DNA from: Ignavibacteria bacterium
GTDB taxonomy: Bacteria; Bacteroidota; Ignavibacteria; Kapaibacteriales; Kapaibacteriaceae
DNA: 64,000 bases
Direction of reading: 5' to 3'
NCBI GenBank assembly: GCA_015709655.1
Contig: CP054181.1
Coordinates: 2,538,207-2,602,206 of the forward strand
Shown here: positions 18,834-26,617 of the stretch, piece after piece
Position numbering within the stretch: position 1 is the stretch's first letter
How the letters are laid out: the number at the start of each line of letters is the position of its first letter
Made by a program: the position numbers and the translations under genes
Notes under the pieces: model-generated
What the model was told of the DNA's origin: nothing
The model's input: the letters and a program-made list of their open reading frames with translations, nothing else
Database searches by the model: none

Positions 18834-20537
18834 CTACTGCTCGGGGCGGATATCTTTGATGCGAACCTGAGGCATTGCTGATCCATTGAAGGTATTTTCT
18901 TCCAGTGTGTACACCATTGAGAATACCTTACCGTGCGAACATTGATCTAATTTGTGACCAAGGTTGAAACCTATGGCATCAATTGCAAAATTGCTTTGCA
19001 GTGCCCGGAATTTTAAGTGGTTGTTACCAACAACTTTAACGCCATTTGCTGAGACGACGTGTTTGCTGAAGAACATCGGACGGTGGTTACCGTATCCGAA
19101 GGGTGCAAATCTGCTTAGGTGCTTGATAAAATTAGGATTTAAGTCGCTCAGCGAAAGCTCTGCATCAATTTGGATTTCAGGACTTAGTTCTACGGTTTCA
19201 AGGAGTTTTCGGGCCACCTCGTCGATACGCCGGCGCAGCTCCGGGATATTTTCTGCCGCCAGGGAGAGGCCTGCAGCATGCTTATGTCCGCCAAACTCCA
19301 CCATCAGATCTTCGCACGACTTCAGGGCTGCGTAGATATCGAAATTTTTAATTGACCGTGCCGATCCTTTGGCAATACCGTCAATCGTCGTTAACATGAC
19401 CGTTGGAAGGTGAAACCGTTCTACCAGGCGGGACGCCACGATACCAATCACGCCGGCATGCCAGTCAGCGTTGTGTAAGACCAGGGACCGCATTTCAGGG
19501 TTATCGGTAAGGAGTTGCAGCGCCTGCTCTTCGGCAAGTTCAAACGTCTCTTCGTCGATTGCCCTGCGCAGCCGGTTATCGTGTTCCAGTTGCTGAGCAA
19601 TCTGAAACGCCTGGATTTCGCTTTCGGTAATCATCATCTCAACTGCGCGCCGCGGGTCACCCAAACGTCCGGCAGCATTAATTCGCGGAGCCAGTCCGAA
19701 GACGACGCTGGAATTGGTGATCTGACCTGCATGCAGTCCGGCGCATTCGATCAGCCCCTTTAATCCAGGCCGTGGATTTTCATTAATCAGCTTCAGTCCA
19801 AAGTAACTAATGATACGGTTTTCGCCATGGAGTGGTGCGATATCGGCAGCCGAGGCGATTGCAACCAGGTCCAGATACCTAAAAGCAACGTCAGGAGTAC
19901 CCCGGCGTTCACACATTGCATGGATTAGTTTAAACGTTACGCCACATGCGGCAAGGTCCTGAAACGGATAGGTGCAGCCGGGTTTTACCGGATCGAGGAT
20001 TGCCAATGCTGACGGGAGAACCTCGGCAGCCTGGTGATGATCACAGATAATAACGTCAATACCAAAACCTGCAGCGTACTCAACTGTTTTAGCAGCGGTG
20101 ACACCAACATCAACGGTAATAATGACCTTGGCGCCAAACTCGCGTGCAAAGTCAACGCTCCTTGGCATGAAGCCAAAGCCTTCGTCCATCCTGTTGGGAA
20201 TATGGTAATCAGCCGTAGCACCAATACTCCGCAGGAAATGGAGCATGATGGCAGTGCTGGATGTGCCGTCAACATCATAATCGCCGTGAATCCATATCGG
20301 CTCTTTTAACTCAACTGCACGCATTATGCGGTCAACTGCGACCTCCATTCCATCCATGAGCCATGGAGAATGAAGTAAAGCCAAATCCGGTGTGAAGTAC
20401 GATGCGACTTCATCAACGGTTGATATGCCCCTTCCAACCAATACTTTTGCAATTGGCTTGGGGATTTTCAAGGTTTTAATCAGGTTTTGGACGGCATTTT
20501 CATCTAACGATTCCCTAAATATCCACCGAAAGTTCAA
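18834..20537 (-). CDS. recJ: Single-stranded-DNA-specific exonuclease RecJ
   Basis: 567 residues, typical length. DHH phosphoesterase motifs: IHGDYDVDGTSS (motif I), VDVGV and ICDHHQ (motif III), then the DHHA1 motif GGHKHAAGLSL and the OB-fold C-terminus. It degrades single-stranded DNA 5' to 3' in recombination and mismatch repair. Start: TTG at 20537 with AGGA about 8 bases before it. Longer open starts would run through the promoter found at 20569-20599 and into the divergent rsgA gene, so they are rejected. The nuclease-helicase gene follows at once. Confidence 0.92.
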   Translation of the reverse strand: MNFRWIFRESLDENAVQNLIKTLKIPKPIAKVLVGRGISTVDEVASYFTPDLALLHSPWLMDGMEVAVDRIMRAVELKEPIWIHGDYDVDGTSSTAIMLHFLRSIGATADYHIPNRMDEGFGFMPRSVDFAREFGAKVIITVDVGVTAAKTVEYAAGFGIDVIICDHHQAAEVLPSALAILDPVKPGCTYPFQDLAACGVTFKLIHAMCERRGTPDVAFRYLDLVAIASAADIAPLHGENRIISYFGLKLINENPRPGLKGLIECAGLHAGQITNSSVVFGLAPRINAAGRLGDPRRAVEMMITESEIQAFQIAQQLEHDNRLRRAIDEETFELAEEQALQLLTDNPEMRSLVLHNADWHAGVIGIVASRLVERFHLPTVMLTTIDGIAKGSARSIKNFDIYAALKSCEDLMVEFGGHKHAAGLSLAAENIPELRRRIDEVARKLLETVELSPEIQIDAELSLSDLNPNFIKHLSRFAPFGYGNHRPMFFSKHVVSANGVKVVGNNHLKFRALQSNFAIDAIGFNLGHKLDQCSHGKVFSMVYTLEENTFNGSAMPQVRIKDIRPEQ

Positions 20538-20568
20538 CGGTTTCCTAGTAACTTGAAAAATACTGCCA

Positions 20569-20599
20569 CAAAAGTACAACCTTACCGCTGAACTGTCAA
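20569..20599 (-). promoter_or_regulatory. recJ promoter
   Basis: Minus strand TTGACA (TTG at 20599-20597), then 20 bases after the TTG, TACTTTTG (20576-20569), which fits TAnnTTTG. It lies in the 75-base gap between divergent recJ and rsgA and supports the TTG start of recJ at 20537. Confidence 0.65.
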
Positions 20600-20612
20600 C
20601 TATTTTCCACAC

Positions 20613-21683
20613 TTGAATACGCGTAAAAAACATACCGGCAACGACGATGAGGCAGAGGCGCAATCATCGTTCAGGAAAAGGAAGCTGCGGACTGTGGTGA
20701 AGCCGGGCAAGGTACTGCCGGCTGGAGCCCGGCGGGGAACCGTGCTTACCGCCCTGGGGCCGCACTGGCTTGTAGCGCCTGAAATTACAGACCATGGCCT
20801 CGATGCTGTTTCCCTGATGGTGTGCAGCGTTAGCGGCACGGTTGATGCTCAGGGCGGAACAACGCTGGTTGCCGTAGGTGACGTTGTGTGGTTTGTATCC
20901 TCGGGATCAGCCATGGAGGTGGGCGGACAGGAGTATGCCGAGGGAACCATCGAGAAGGTGGAAACGCGGCGGACACTCCTCTCGCGTAAAGCTGCCGGCA
21001 GGGTGCAGCGCGAACAGGTCCTTGCTGCCAATATCGACAGGCTGGGAATTGTAATTGCTGCTGCCAATCCCGATTATCACCGCGGGCTAATTGACCGATA
21101 CCTGATCGCTGCCGATAAAGGTGATCTGGAACCCTTCATCATTGTTAACAAAATGGACCTTGTTAGTGGTGAGCTTGAAACACTGATAGCAGAAGATCTG
21201 GAGGTGTATACAAAGGCACTACGCCGAAAGGTTTTTTTTGTGAGTACGGTTAGCGGATTTGGTATAGACCTTCTGACGGAATTTCTGAATGGAGCTACAA
21301 CCCTTCTGGCCGGGCAAAGCGGTGTAGGCAAGAGCTCGTTGATAAATCACATTACGCAAAATCATCTGCGGGTAGGCAGTATCTCTCAGGCAACCGGCAA
21401 GGGCAGGCATACCACAACATCAGCTCTCCTTGTGCCCTTACCGCGAGGGGGCTTTGTTATCGACAGTCCCGGGACCCGTGAATTCTCGATTTGGGAGCTG
21501 GACCTACAGGAGATTATGTACTACTTTGAAGAGTTTGATGATTATAGCCCCAACTGCAAATTCTCAACCTGCACTCATACTCACGAACCCGGATGCGCAG
21601 TAAAGGATGCAGTTGATAAAGGGGCGATAAATGCTGGTAGGTACTTTTCGTATCTGGCGCTGCGTGCTGAAATTGAGGGGTAA
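20613..21683 (+). CDS. rsgA: Small ribosomal subunit biogenesis GTPase RsgA
   Basis: 356 residues. Circularly permuted GTPase: OB fold first, then NKMDLV (G4), the G1 loop GQSGVGKSSL, G3 DSPGTRE, and the C-terminal zinc site with CKFSTCTHTHEPGC. It assists late 30S maturation. The start is a TTG; the N-terminal 30 residues are basic and variable, so the true start may be slightly downstream. Divergent from recJ. Confidence 0.93.
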   Translation: MNTRKKHTGNDDEAEAQSSFRKRKLRTVVKPGKVLPAGARRGTVLTALGPHWLVAPEITDHGLDAVSLMVCSVSGTVDAQGGTTLVAVGDVVWFVSSGSAMEVGGQEYAEGTIEKVETRRTLLSRKAAGRVQREQVLAANIDRLGIVIAAANPDYHRGLIDRYLIAADKGDLEPFIIVNKMDLVSGELETLIAEDLEVYTKALRRKVFFVSTVSGFGIDLLTEFLNGATTLLAGQSGVGKSSLINHITQNHLRVGSISQATGKGRHTTTSALLVPLPRGGFVIDSPGTREFSIWELDLQEIMYYFEEFDDYSPNCKFSTCTHTHEPGCAVKDAVDKGAINAGRYFSYLALRAEIEG

Positions 21684-21688
21684 CCTGT

Positions 21689-21696
21689 TATATTTG
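21689..21696 (+). promoter_or_regulatory. Likely -7 element for tRNA-Ser/tRNA-Leu
   Basis: TATATTTG ends 31 bases before the tRNA-Ser 5' end. The -33 position holds CTG rather than TTTG. Confidence 0.5.
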
Positions 21697-21727
21697 CTGT
21701 CTTGTTTAACCACGTTAAACTTTTTTT

Positions 21728-21814
21728 GGAGAGGTGCGAGAGTGGTTGAATCGGGCGGTCTCGAAAACCGTTATAGGAGCAATCCTATCGAGGGTTCGAA
21801 TCCCTCCCTCTCCG
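21728..21814 (+). tRNA. tRNA-Ser (anticodon CGA)
   Basis: 87 bases. Acceptor GGAGAGG/CCTCTCC, anticodon loop CTCGAAA (CGA at 34-36), a long variable arm as expected for Ser, T loop TTCGAAT, discriminator G. It lies 10 bases upstream of tRNA-Leu. Confidence 0.95.
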
Positions 21815-21824
21815 CACAACAAAT

Positions 21825-21908
21825 GGGCGAGTGCTGAAATTGGCAGACAGGCGGGTCTCAGAAGCCCGTGTTCGCAAGGACGTGTGGGTTCAAGTCCCAC
21901 CTCGCCCA
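21825..21908 (+). tRNA. tRNA-Leu (anticodon CAG)
   Basis: 84 bases. Acceptor GGGCGAG/CTCGCCC, D arm with AATTGGCAGAC typical of Leu, anticodon loop CTCAGAA (CAG), a long variable arm, T loop TTCAAGT, discriminator A. Confidence 0.95.
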
Positions 21909-21987
21909 CACACCATAGGTGACCCTGACCACCGCCACCGGGTGATATTCGACACAGTTTTATTGACGCGCATACCGCAGAAGGTGT

Positions 21988-23037
21988 TTGTTGTTTACGA
22001 CTTCCTGTTTTAATCTAAAAAAACATAATATCTGCAGCGTTGTTATTTTGATAGTCCTTCTGTGTGACGTCGGGACGGTAACGGCACAGCTTGCTGACGA
22101 CATTTTTACACGAAAAGACAAACGAACATACCGCGAGCGGGCTGACGAGTTATTCCAGACCGGGTTATCGGATGGGGCTGCTATTCGGTTGTACGAACAA
22201 TGGCTGAATGTTGTGCCGGCTGATTCGGTAGCCGCGAATAAACTGCTGCAGCTGTACACCAGAAATGGCCGTAAACAGGATGAAGTTCGTCTTGGGTCGT
22301 ACCTGAAGTCAATAACGAATACACCGGATCAGCGGATACAAACGGTACAAACGCTGCAGGTACGGCTTGGACTGTACAAGGTGTTGTTGCCAAGGCAGCT
22401 GAAGCCTGGTGTTACGTATCCGAGTGTGCTGGTTCTGCACGGCAACGGTAACACTGAGGATTTGATGATTGAATGGATTAAGTCATTCAACATGGATTCC
22501 GTCATCTTTGTTTTTCCGCAGGCGCCGTACCCGAAGATGGCAGACATTAAGGCGACACAGCGGGATGCGTACAGTGCAACTGACGCTGCTCCCTTCATGA
22601 GTGATTCGTTGCGCAACGAGGTCGTATCCACCAGTGCGATCTGGTATCGTGATGCTTATCTGGATGCGAGCATTCGTTATCCGATATCGGCAGTGAAGCC
22701 CATCATTGTTGGCTTCAGCCAGGGTGGTTTTTATGCGTATGCGGTTGCAACACGATTTCCCGAAACATTTCAGGGTATTGTTTCAGTTAGCGCCAGCATG
22801 TATGCCTATGGTGAAGTTCAGCAGTACATACCGGTGTTAAAAACACACGGAATCGAGGTGCTGGTTCTGCATGGTACTAAGGATGCTGTGGTACGTCCGC
22901 AAACCGGTGAACTGCTGTCGGCCCTGCTAACGCGCAACGGTGTCACCAACACTTTCCGCTTCTTTGATGGTGGTCACTGGCCAACGCCAGATGCTTCGGC
23001 AATGGTACGCGAATGGCTGGCAAGCCGTTTAAAGTAA
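21988..23037 (+). CDS. Secreted alpha/beta hydrolase (phospholipase/carboxylesterase-like)
   Basis: 349 residues. A signal peptide (residues about 10-34, ending TVTAQ) and a helical N-terminal region (about 40-115, possibly TPR-like) precede an alpha/beta-hydrolase domain. Visible there: oxyanion-loop HGNGN (about 150), nucleophile elbow GFSQGG, acid Asp in HGTKDAVV and catalytic His in DGGHWPT. The nearest general family is the phospholipase/carboxylesterase group; the substrate is unknown. The start is TTG after AAGGTGT. It follows the tRNA pair and precedes nuoD, with no clear functional link. Confidence 0.75.
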   Translation: MLFTTSCFNLKKHNICSVVILIVLLCDVGTVTAQLADDIFTRKDKRTYRERADELFQTGLSDGAAIRLYEQWLNVVPADSVAANKLLQLYTRNGRKQDEVRLGSYLKSITNTPDQRIQTVQTLQVRLGLYKVLLPRQLKPGVTYPSVLVLHGNGNTEDLMIEWIKSFNMDSVIFVFPQAPYPKMADIKATQRDAYSATDAAPFMSDSLRNEVVSTSAIWYRDAYLDASIRYPISAVKPIIVGFSQGGFYAYAVATRFPETFQGIVSVSASMYAYGEVQQYIPVLKTHGIEVLVLHGTKDAVVRPQTGELLSALLTRNGVTNTFRFFDGGHWPTPDASAMVREWLASRLK

Positions 23038-23112
23038 CTGGCGGTCATTCACTGTTTGGTCTGCCAAAGCCCCTTCCCAATCTCTGACGCCTGAGGGTGC
23101 TGGAACAGTATG

Positions 23113-23120
23113 TATATTTG
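23113..23120 (+). promoter_or_regulatory. Likely -7 element of nuoD
   Basis: TATATTTG 53 bases before the nuoD start; no clear TTTG at the expected -33 distance. Confidence 0.45.
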
Positions 23121-23173
23121 AAGTTGTGCCACGTATGGCACGAACTATTCCTTGAATACAGGACACGTATGTC

Positions 23174-24466
23174 ATGAGTATATCGGTAACACCTACGTCA
23201 ACAATTGAACGAGTTGAGAAGCTGCGTCACTCCAAAATCCTGCGTGAAATACAGGATAAGGATACGGTGGTGATGTTCGAGGACCCGCTTGAGAATGACA
23301 TGGTGCTCAACATGGGACCGCAGCATCCGGCTACTCATGGTGTGCTGCGGGTTCTGATACGGCTGGAAGGTGAAACTGTTGTGAAGTGTGTTCCGGAGCT
23401 GGGATACCTGCACCGGGGATATGAAAAGATAGCTGAGAGCAGTACCTACCATGAGTTTATTCCGCATACCGACCGGCTGGACTACATAAGCCCGATGGCA
23501 AATAACGTTGCGATCTGCCTGGCTATCGAGAAACTTGCCAACATTGATGTACCGGTGCGCGGTACCTGGGTGCGTATGCTGGTCACCGAGATGGCGCGCA
23601 TCTCCAACCACCTGCTTGCTCTTGGCGCAACGGCAATGGATGTTGGCGCAATGACGCTGTTTTTGTGGACGTTTACGGAGCGCGAAAAGCTGTACGATTT
23701 GTTTGAGCGCATTTGCGGTGCACGGTTCACAACAAGCTTTGCCCGGATTGGCGGTGTTGCCAATGATATCCCTGATGATGTAATGCGCGACGTACGTGCA
23801 TGGCTAAATCAGATGCCTGACCGTATGAAGGAAGTGGAAGGCCTGGTAAACCGCAACCGGATTTTTGTTGACCGGATGGCTGGCATTGGGTATATGCCTC
23901 CCGAAAAAGCAATTCAGCTTGGACTGACGGGACCAACCCTTCGTGGCTCGGGTGTTGCTCGTGATCTGCGCCGTGATGAGCCGTACATGTTCTATGATCA
24001 GGTTGATTTCGACGTGATTACTCATAACGATGGTGACTGCTATGCTCGGTATATCTGCCGCGACCTTGAAATATGGGAGTCAATGAAGATTTGCCACCAG
24101 TGTCTTGATAAACTTGAGAATAGCCCGCGGACACCTGTACTGAACGAAGATCAACCAACATCAGTTCTGCCTCGCAAACAGTCCATCTATACAAAGATGG
24201 AAGAGATGATAAATGATTTTATGTTAATTAATTTCTGTATTCAGCCACCCAAGGGTGATGTGTATTTTGCCGCTGAGGGGTCAAAGGGGGAGCTGGGATT
24301 TTACTATGTGAGTGATGGTACCGGTAACCCGTGGAAGCTAAAAATCCGCAGTCCATCATCGGCCAACCTGCAGGCACTGAAATACATGTGCGAAGGCTCG
24401 ATGGTGAGCGACGTTGTTGCCATTATCGGAAGTATCGATCCGGTGATGGGCGAGGCTGATAAGTAA
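23174..24466 (+). CDS. nuoD: NADH-quinone oxidoreductase subunit D
   Basis: 430 residues of the 49-kDa complex I subunit, which with NuoB forms the quinone site. It shows MGPQHPATHGVLR (about 47-59), PELGYLHRGYEK, the DRLDYISPM segment and the C-terminal GSIDPVMGEADK. The first 40 residues are an extra N-terminal extension. No other nuo gene lies next to it: a hydrolase precedes it and a terminator follows. The rest of complex I must be elsewhere. Confidence 0.95.
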   Translation: MSISVTPTSTIERVEKLRHSKILREIQDKDTVVMFEDPLENDMVLNMGPQHPATHGVLRVLIRLEGETVVKCVPELGYLHRGYEKIAESSTYHEFIPHTDRLDYISPMANNVAICLAIEKLANIDVPVRGTWVRMLVTEMARISNHLLALGATAMDVGAMTLFLWTFTEREKLYDLFERICGARFTTSFARIGGVANDIPDDVMRDVRAWLNQMPDRMKEVEGLVNRNRIFVDRMAGIGYMPPEKAIQLGLTGPTLRGSGVARDLRRDEPYMFYDQVDFDVITHNDGDCYARYICRDLEIWESMKICHQCLDKLENSPRTPVLNEDQPTSVLPRKQSIYTKMEEMINDFMLINFCIQPPKGDVYFAAEGSKGELGFYYVSDGTGNPWKLKIRSPSSANLQALKYMCEGSMVSDVVAIIGSIDPVMGEADK

Positions 24467-24487
24467 CACGTACAGATGAAAACACTG

Positions 24488-24520
24488 AACCGGACACTAC
24501 ACAGTGTCCGGTTTTTTTTT
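24488..24520 (+). terminator. Rho-independent terminator after nuoD
   Basis: Stem AACCGGACACT, loop ACAC, AGTGTCCGGTT, followed by a run of nine T. A very strong intrinsic terminator 21 bases past the stop. Confidence 0.93.
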
Positions 24521-24566
24521 GCCGCTCATACGTGTGTGTTCGTCTGGCTCGTAAGTTTACTATGCT

Positions 24567-25166
24567 ATGCCACATCCAGAATCAATAACATCGCAACGCG
24601 CCGAAAAGCTCCGACGGGCCCTCCGGCAACGTCAGCCAACACTTACCATTGTTCTCGAAAATGTCCACGATCCACATAACGTTAGTGCGGTTATCCGGTC
24701 CTGCGACGCCGTAGGAGTGAGTGATGTTCACGGAGTTTATTATGGCAGGCAAACCTTCCCGCATCTTGGTGAAAAGAGCAGTGCCAGCGCACGGAAGTGG
24801 GTCAATGTCCACCATCATGGCAGTATTGATGAATGCTTCTCTCGGCTTCGCGCTGATGGCTTCCGGATTTTCACTACCCACATGGATGCGCAGTCGGTAA
24901 GCCTGTACGAACTTGATCTGACGCAGCCCGTTGCCCTTGTATTTGGTAACGAGCATGACGGGGTATCAGAAAATGCCCGATCCTTAGCCGATGGGAACTT
25001 TTTAATTCCAATGATGGGTGTGGTTCAGTCACTGAACATCAGTGTGGCCTGTGCAGTTTCCTTATTTGAGGCATTCCGGCAGCGACAAAATACCGGTATG
25101 TATAACACCCCTGGGTATTCAGACACTGAATTGAAGGAACTTGAGAGAGACTGGTATTCAAGGTAA
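24567..25166 (+). CDS. trmH: tRNA (guanosine-2'-O-)-methyltransferase, TrmH/SpoU family
   Basis: 199 residues with the SPOUT motifs: NVHDPHNVSAVIRSCDAVG (motif 1), VALVFGNEHDGVS (motif 2) and MMGVVQSLNISVACAVSLFEAFRQR (motif 3, knot). The fit is best with TrmH, which methylates G18 of tRNA. A decayed partial copy lies 950 bases downstream at about 26113-26385. Confidence 0.88.
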   Translation: MPHPESITSQRAEKLRRALRQRQPTLTIVLENVHDPHNVSAVIRSCDAVGVSDVHGVYYGRQTFPHLGEKSSASARKWVNVHHHGSIDECFSRLRADGFRIFTTHMDAQSVSLYELDLTQPVALVFGNEHDGVSENARSLADGNFLIPMMGVVQSLNISVACAVSLFEAFRQRQNTGMYNTPGYSDTELKELERDWYSR

Positions 25167-25439
25167 TGGCTAACCACACAACTACGGTGCGGTAAAAACA
25201 TAACCTTCATTTGGAGAATAATGGTAACCTGAATTACGAAGAAAAGAAAAAACTGTCGCTTTTGTGAATACCATCGTTACCGGACTGCCTACAGTAGGAA
25301 TCGATGAACGGTAGGATCTATATACTGCCAGACATCCGGTGGGCATGGAACTCCAGACAGTCAATCCATAATTGTTATCCATTCAGGGTGTTACGAAATG
25401 AAAGGGGCTTTGTTTGTCTGGGGTCAGATTGTGGGTCGG
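25167..25439. other. Gap after trmH, no firm gene
   Basis: A minus-strand open frame (25182-25382) reads SGYHYSPNEGYVFTAP near its end and could be the tail of a decayed secreted protein, but there is no start, signal peptide or family match. AAAGGGGCTTTG at 25401-25412 recurs at 26463-26474, on the other side of the repeat block and trmH remnant. Confidence 0.4.
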
Positions 25440-26110
25440 ATTGTGGGGTGGTCCGATAATTCCGTACAGGGCTACCCCACGTGGCCGCACTGTACGAATG
25501 GCATTCGCCTACACGAAACAACATAAAAAACGATAATACCGTAGGGGCGACCTGCGTGGTCGCCCTGTACGAATCCTCATATCAATCGATAAACCGATAT
25601 AAGAGCGGATGGCATCCGCCTTCCGCGAAGCCACACAAATAACGAATAACCGTAGGGGCCGATGTAGGATGTCACACTTTGCTGTCATTGACGTACTCTC
25701 TATCACAGCAATTGCTCCGGAATTCCTAAGGTTCCTTACGTAGGCTGCGCACCGCAGCCGACCGGCCGAGCTGTAGTGGTAGGTGGTGAAGCGAGATGGT
25801 GGTGGAGGCGGGGGAGGGGCCCGAATGGCCGTCGTCCGTCTGCTTGGAAAGATAACGTGGTTTGGGGGTGCAGGAGGTTTGTGTAAAGCCGTAATGTGGG
25901 TATGAAACCCGTAGGAACGAACCCACGTGGTCGCCCACACGAAACCGTGTAGGGGGGGGTACGCTAACGAATGGCATTCGCCCATCACGACACCACATGA
26001 AAAACGATAATACCGTATTGGCAACCCCACCTGGCCGTACTGTACGGATGGGATCCGCCCACACGATCAAAATTCAAAACGATAATTCCGTAGGGGCGAC
26101 CCCGCCAGGA
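25440..26110. repeat. Dispersed repeat block D
   Basis: The longest block. 25579-25815 is about 93% identical by eye to 14801-15036. Palindromes with the CGTAGGGGCG-like shell occur at 25463-25497, 25540-25571, about 25910-25942 and about 26010-26045. Between them lie small GGATGGCATCC or GAATGGCATTC palindromes. The block ends in a half palindrome directly before the trmH remnant. No gene. Confidence 0.85.
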
Positions 26111-26112
26111 AT

Positions 26113-26385
26113 TGGTGAATGCTCACCATCACAGAAGAATTGATGAACGCTTTTCCCGACTTCGCGCTAACGGCATCGAATTAGCACTACTCACATGGAT
26201 GCGTAGTCGGTTAGCCTGTACGAACTTAGCCTGACGTAGCTCGTTGTGTAACAAGCACAGTTGCGTCTCTGAATGCGCACACAGCCCGGCTAGCGGAAAG
26301 CTCTTCATCCTAATGATGGGTGTGGTTCAGCAACTGAACATCAGCGTGGCCTGTGCCGTCAGCCTGTTTGGGGCAATGTGCTAGC
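26113..26385 (+). pseudogene. Decayed fragment of a trmH-like methyltransferase gene
   Basis: Aligns by eye, in order, with trmH bases about 24810-25080: the CACATGGATGCG, GCCTGTACGAACTT and ATGATGGGTGTGGTTCAG segments are shared. Identity is roughly 80%, with an internal deletion at the GNEHDG motif and an in-frame TAG. The divergence suggests an old duplication or a remnant from another lineage, not a recent copy. Confidence 0.8.
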
Positions 26386-26552
26386 ATCATCCGACAGTAT
26401 ATGCCATTCCGAAGTGCTCCGAAGCATGGCACGCTGCAGAATCCGGTAGTAGCACTCACATAAAAGGGGCTTTGGTTGAGCTGAATCAACCGCTCCAATA
26501 GCCCAGGTTAGGTGAATAACTGCTACAGTTCTGAAGTTTTTTATCTCAATAG

Positions 26553-26598
26553 TTGACAAAGCAGTTTATTTTGCGTAGGTTTGTTAGTGAACACTAAC
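26553..26598 (+). promoter_or_regulatory. Promoter and palindromic operator of the efflux operon
   Basis: TTGACA (26553-26558), 17 bases, then TAGGTTTG (26576-26583), a TAnnTTTG element. Overlapping its last base is a perfect 16-base palindrome GTTAGTG-AA-CACTAAC (26583-26598), placed where a repressor would block transcription. The TetR-family gene at 32709 in the same operon is the obvious candidate to bind it. Confidence 0.72.
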
Positions 26599-26617
26599 TA
26601 ACTACGGTTGAAACATT

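Noticed and set aside
20538..20663. Longer RecJ N-terminus starting at 20663
   Set aside because: It would overlap the divergent rsgA gene and include the recJ promoter; residues there do not resemble RecJ.
25509..26070. 173- and 114-codon minus-strand frames in repeat block D
   Set aside because: Entirely inside the palindromic block; no ribosome binding site or known domain.
11865..26110. Insertion sequence with transposase
   Set aside because: No transposase-like frame is found in or next to any repeat block.
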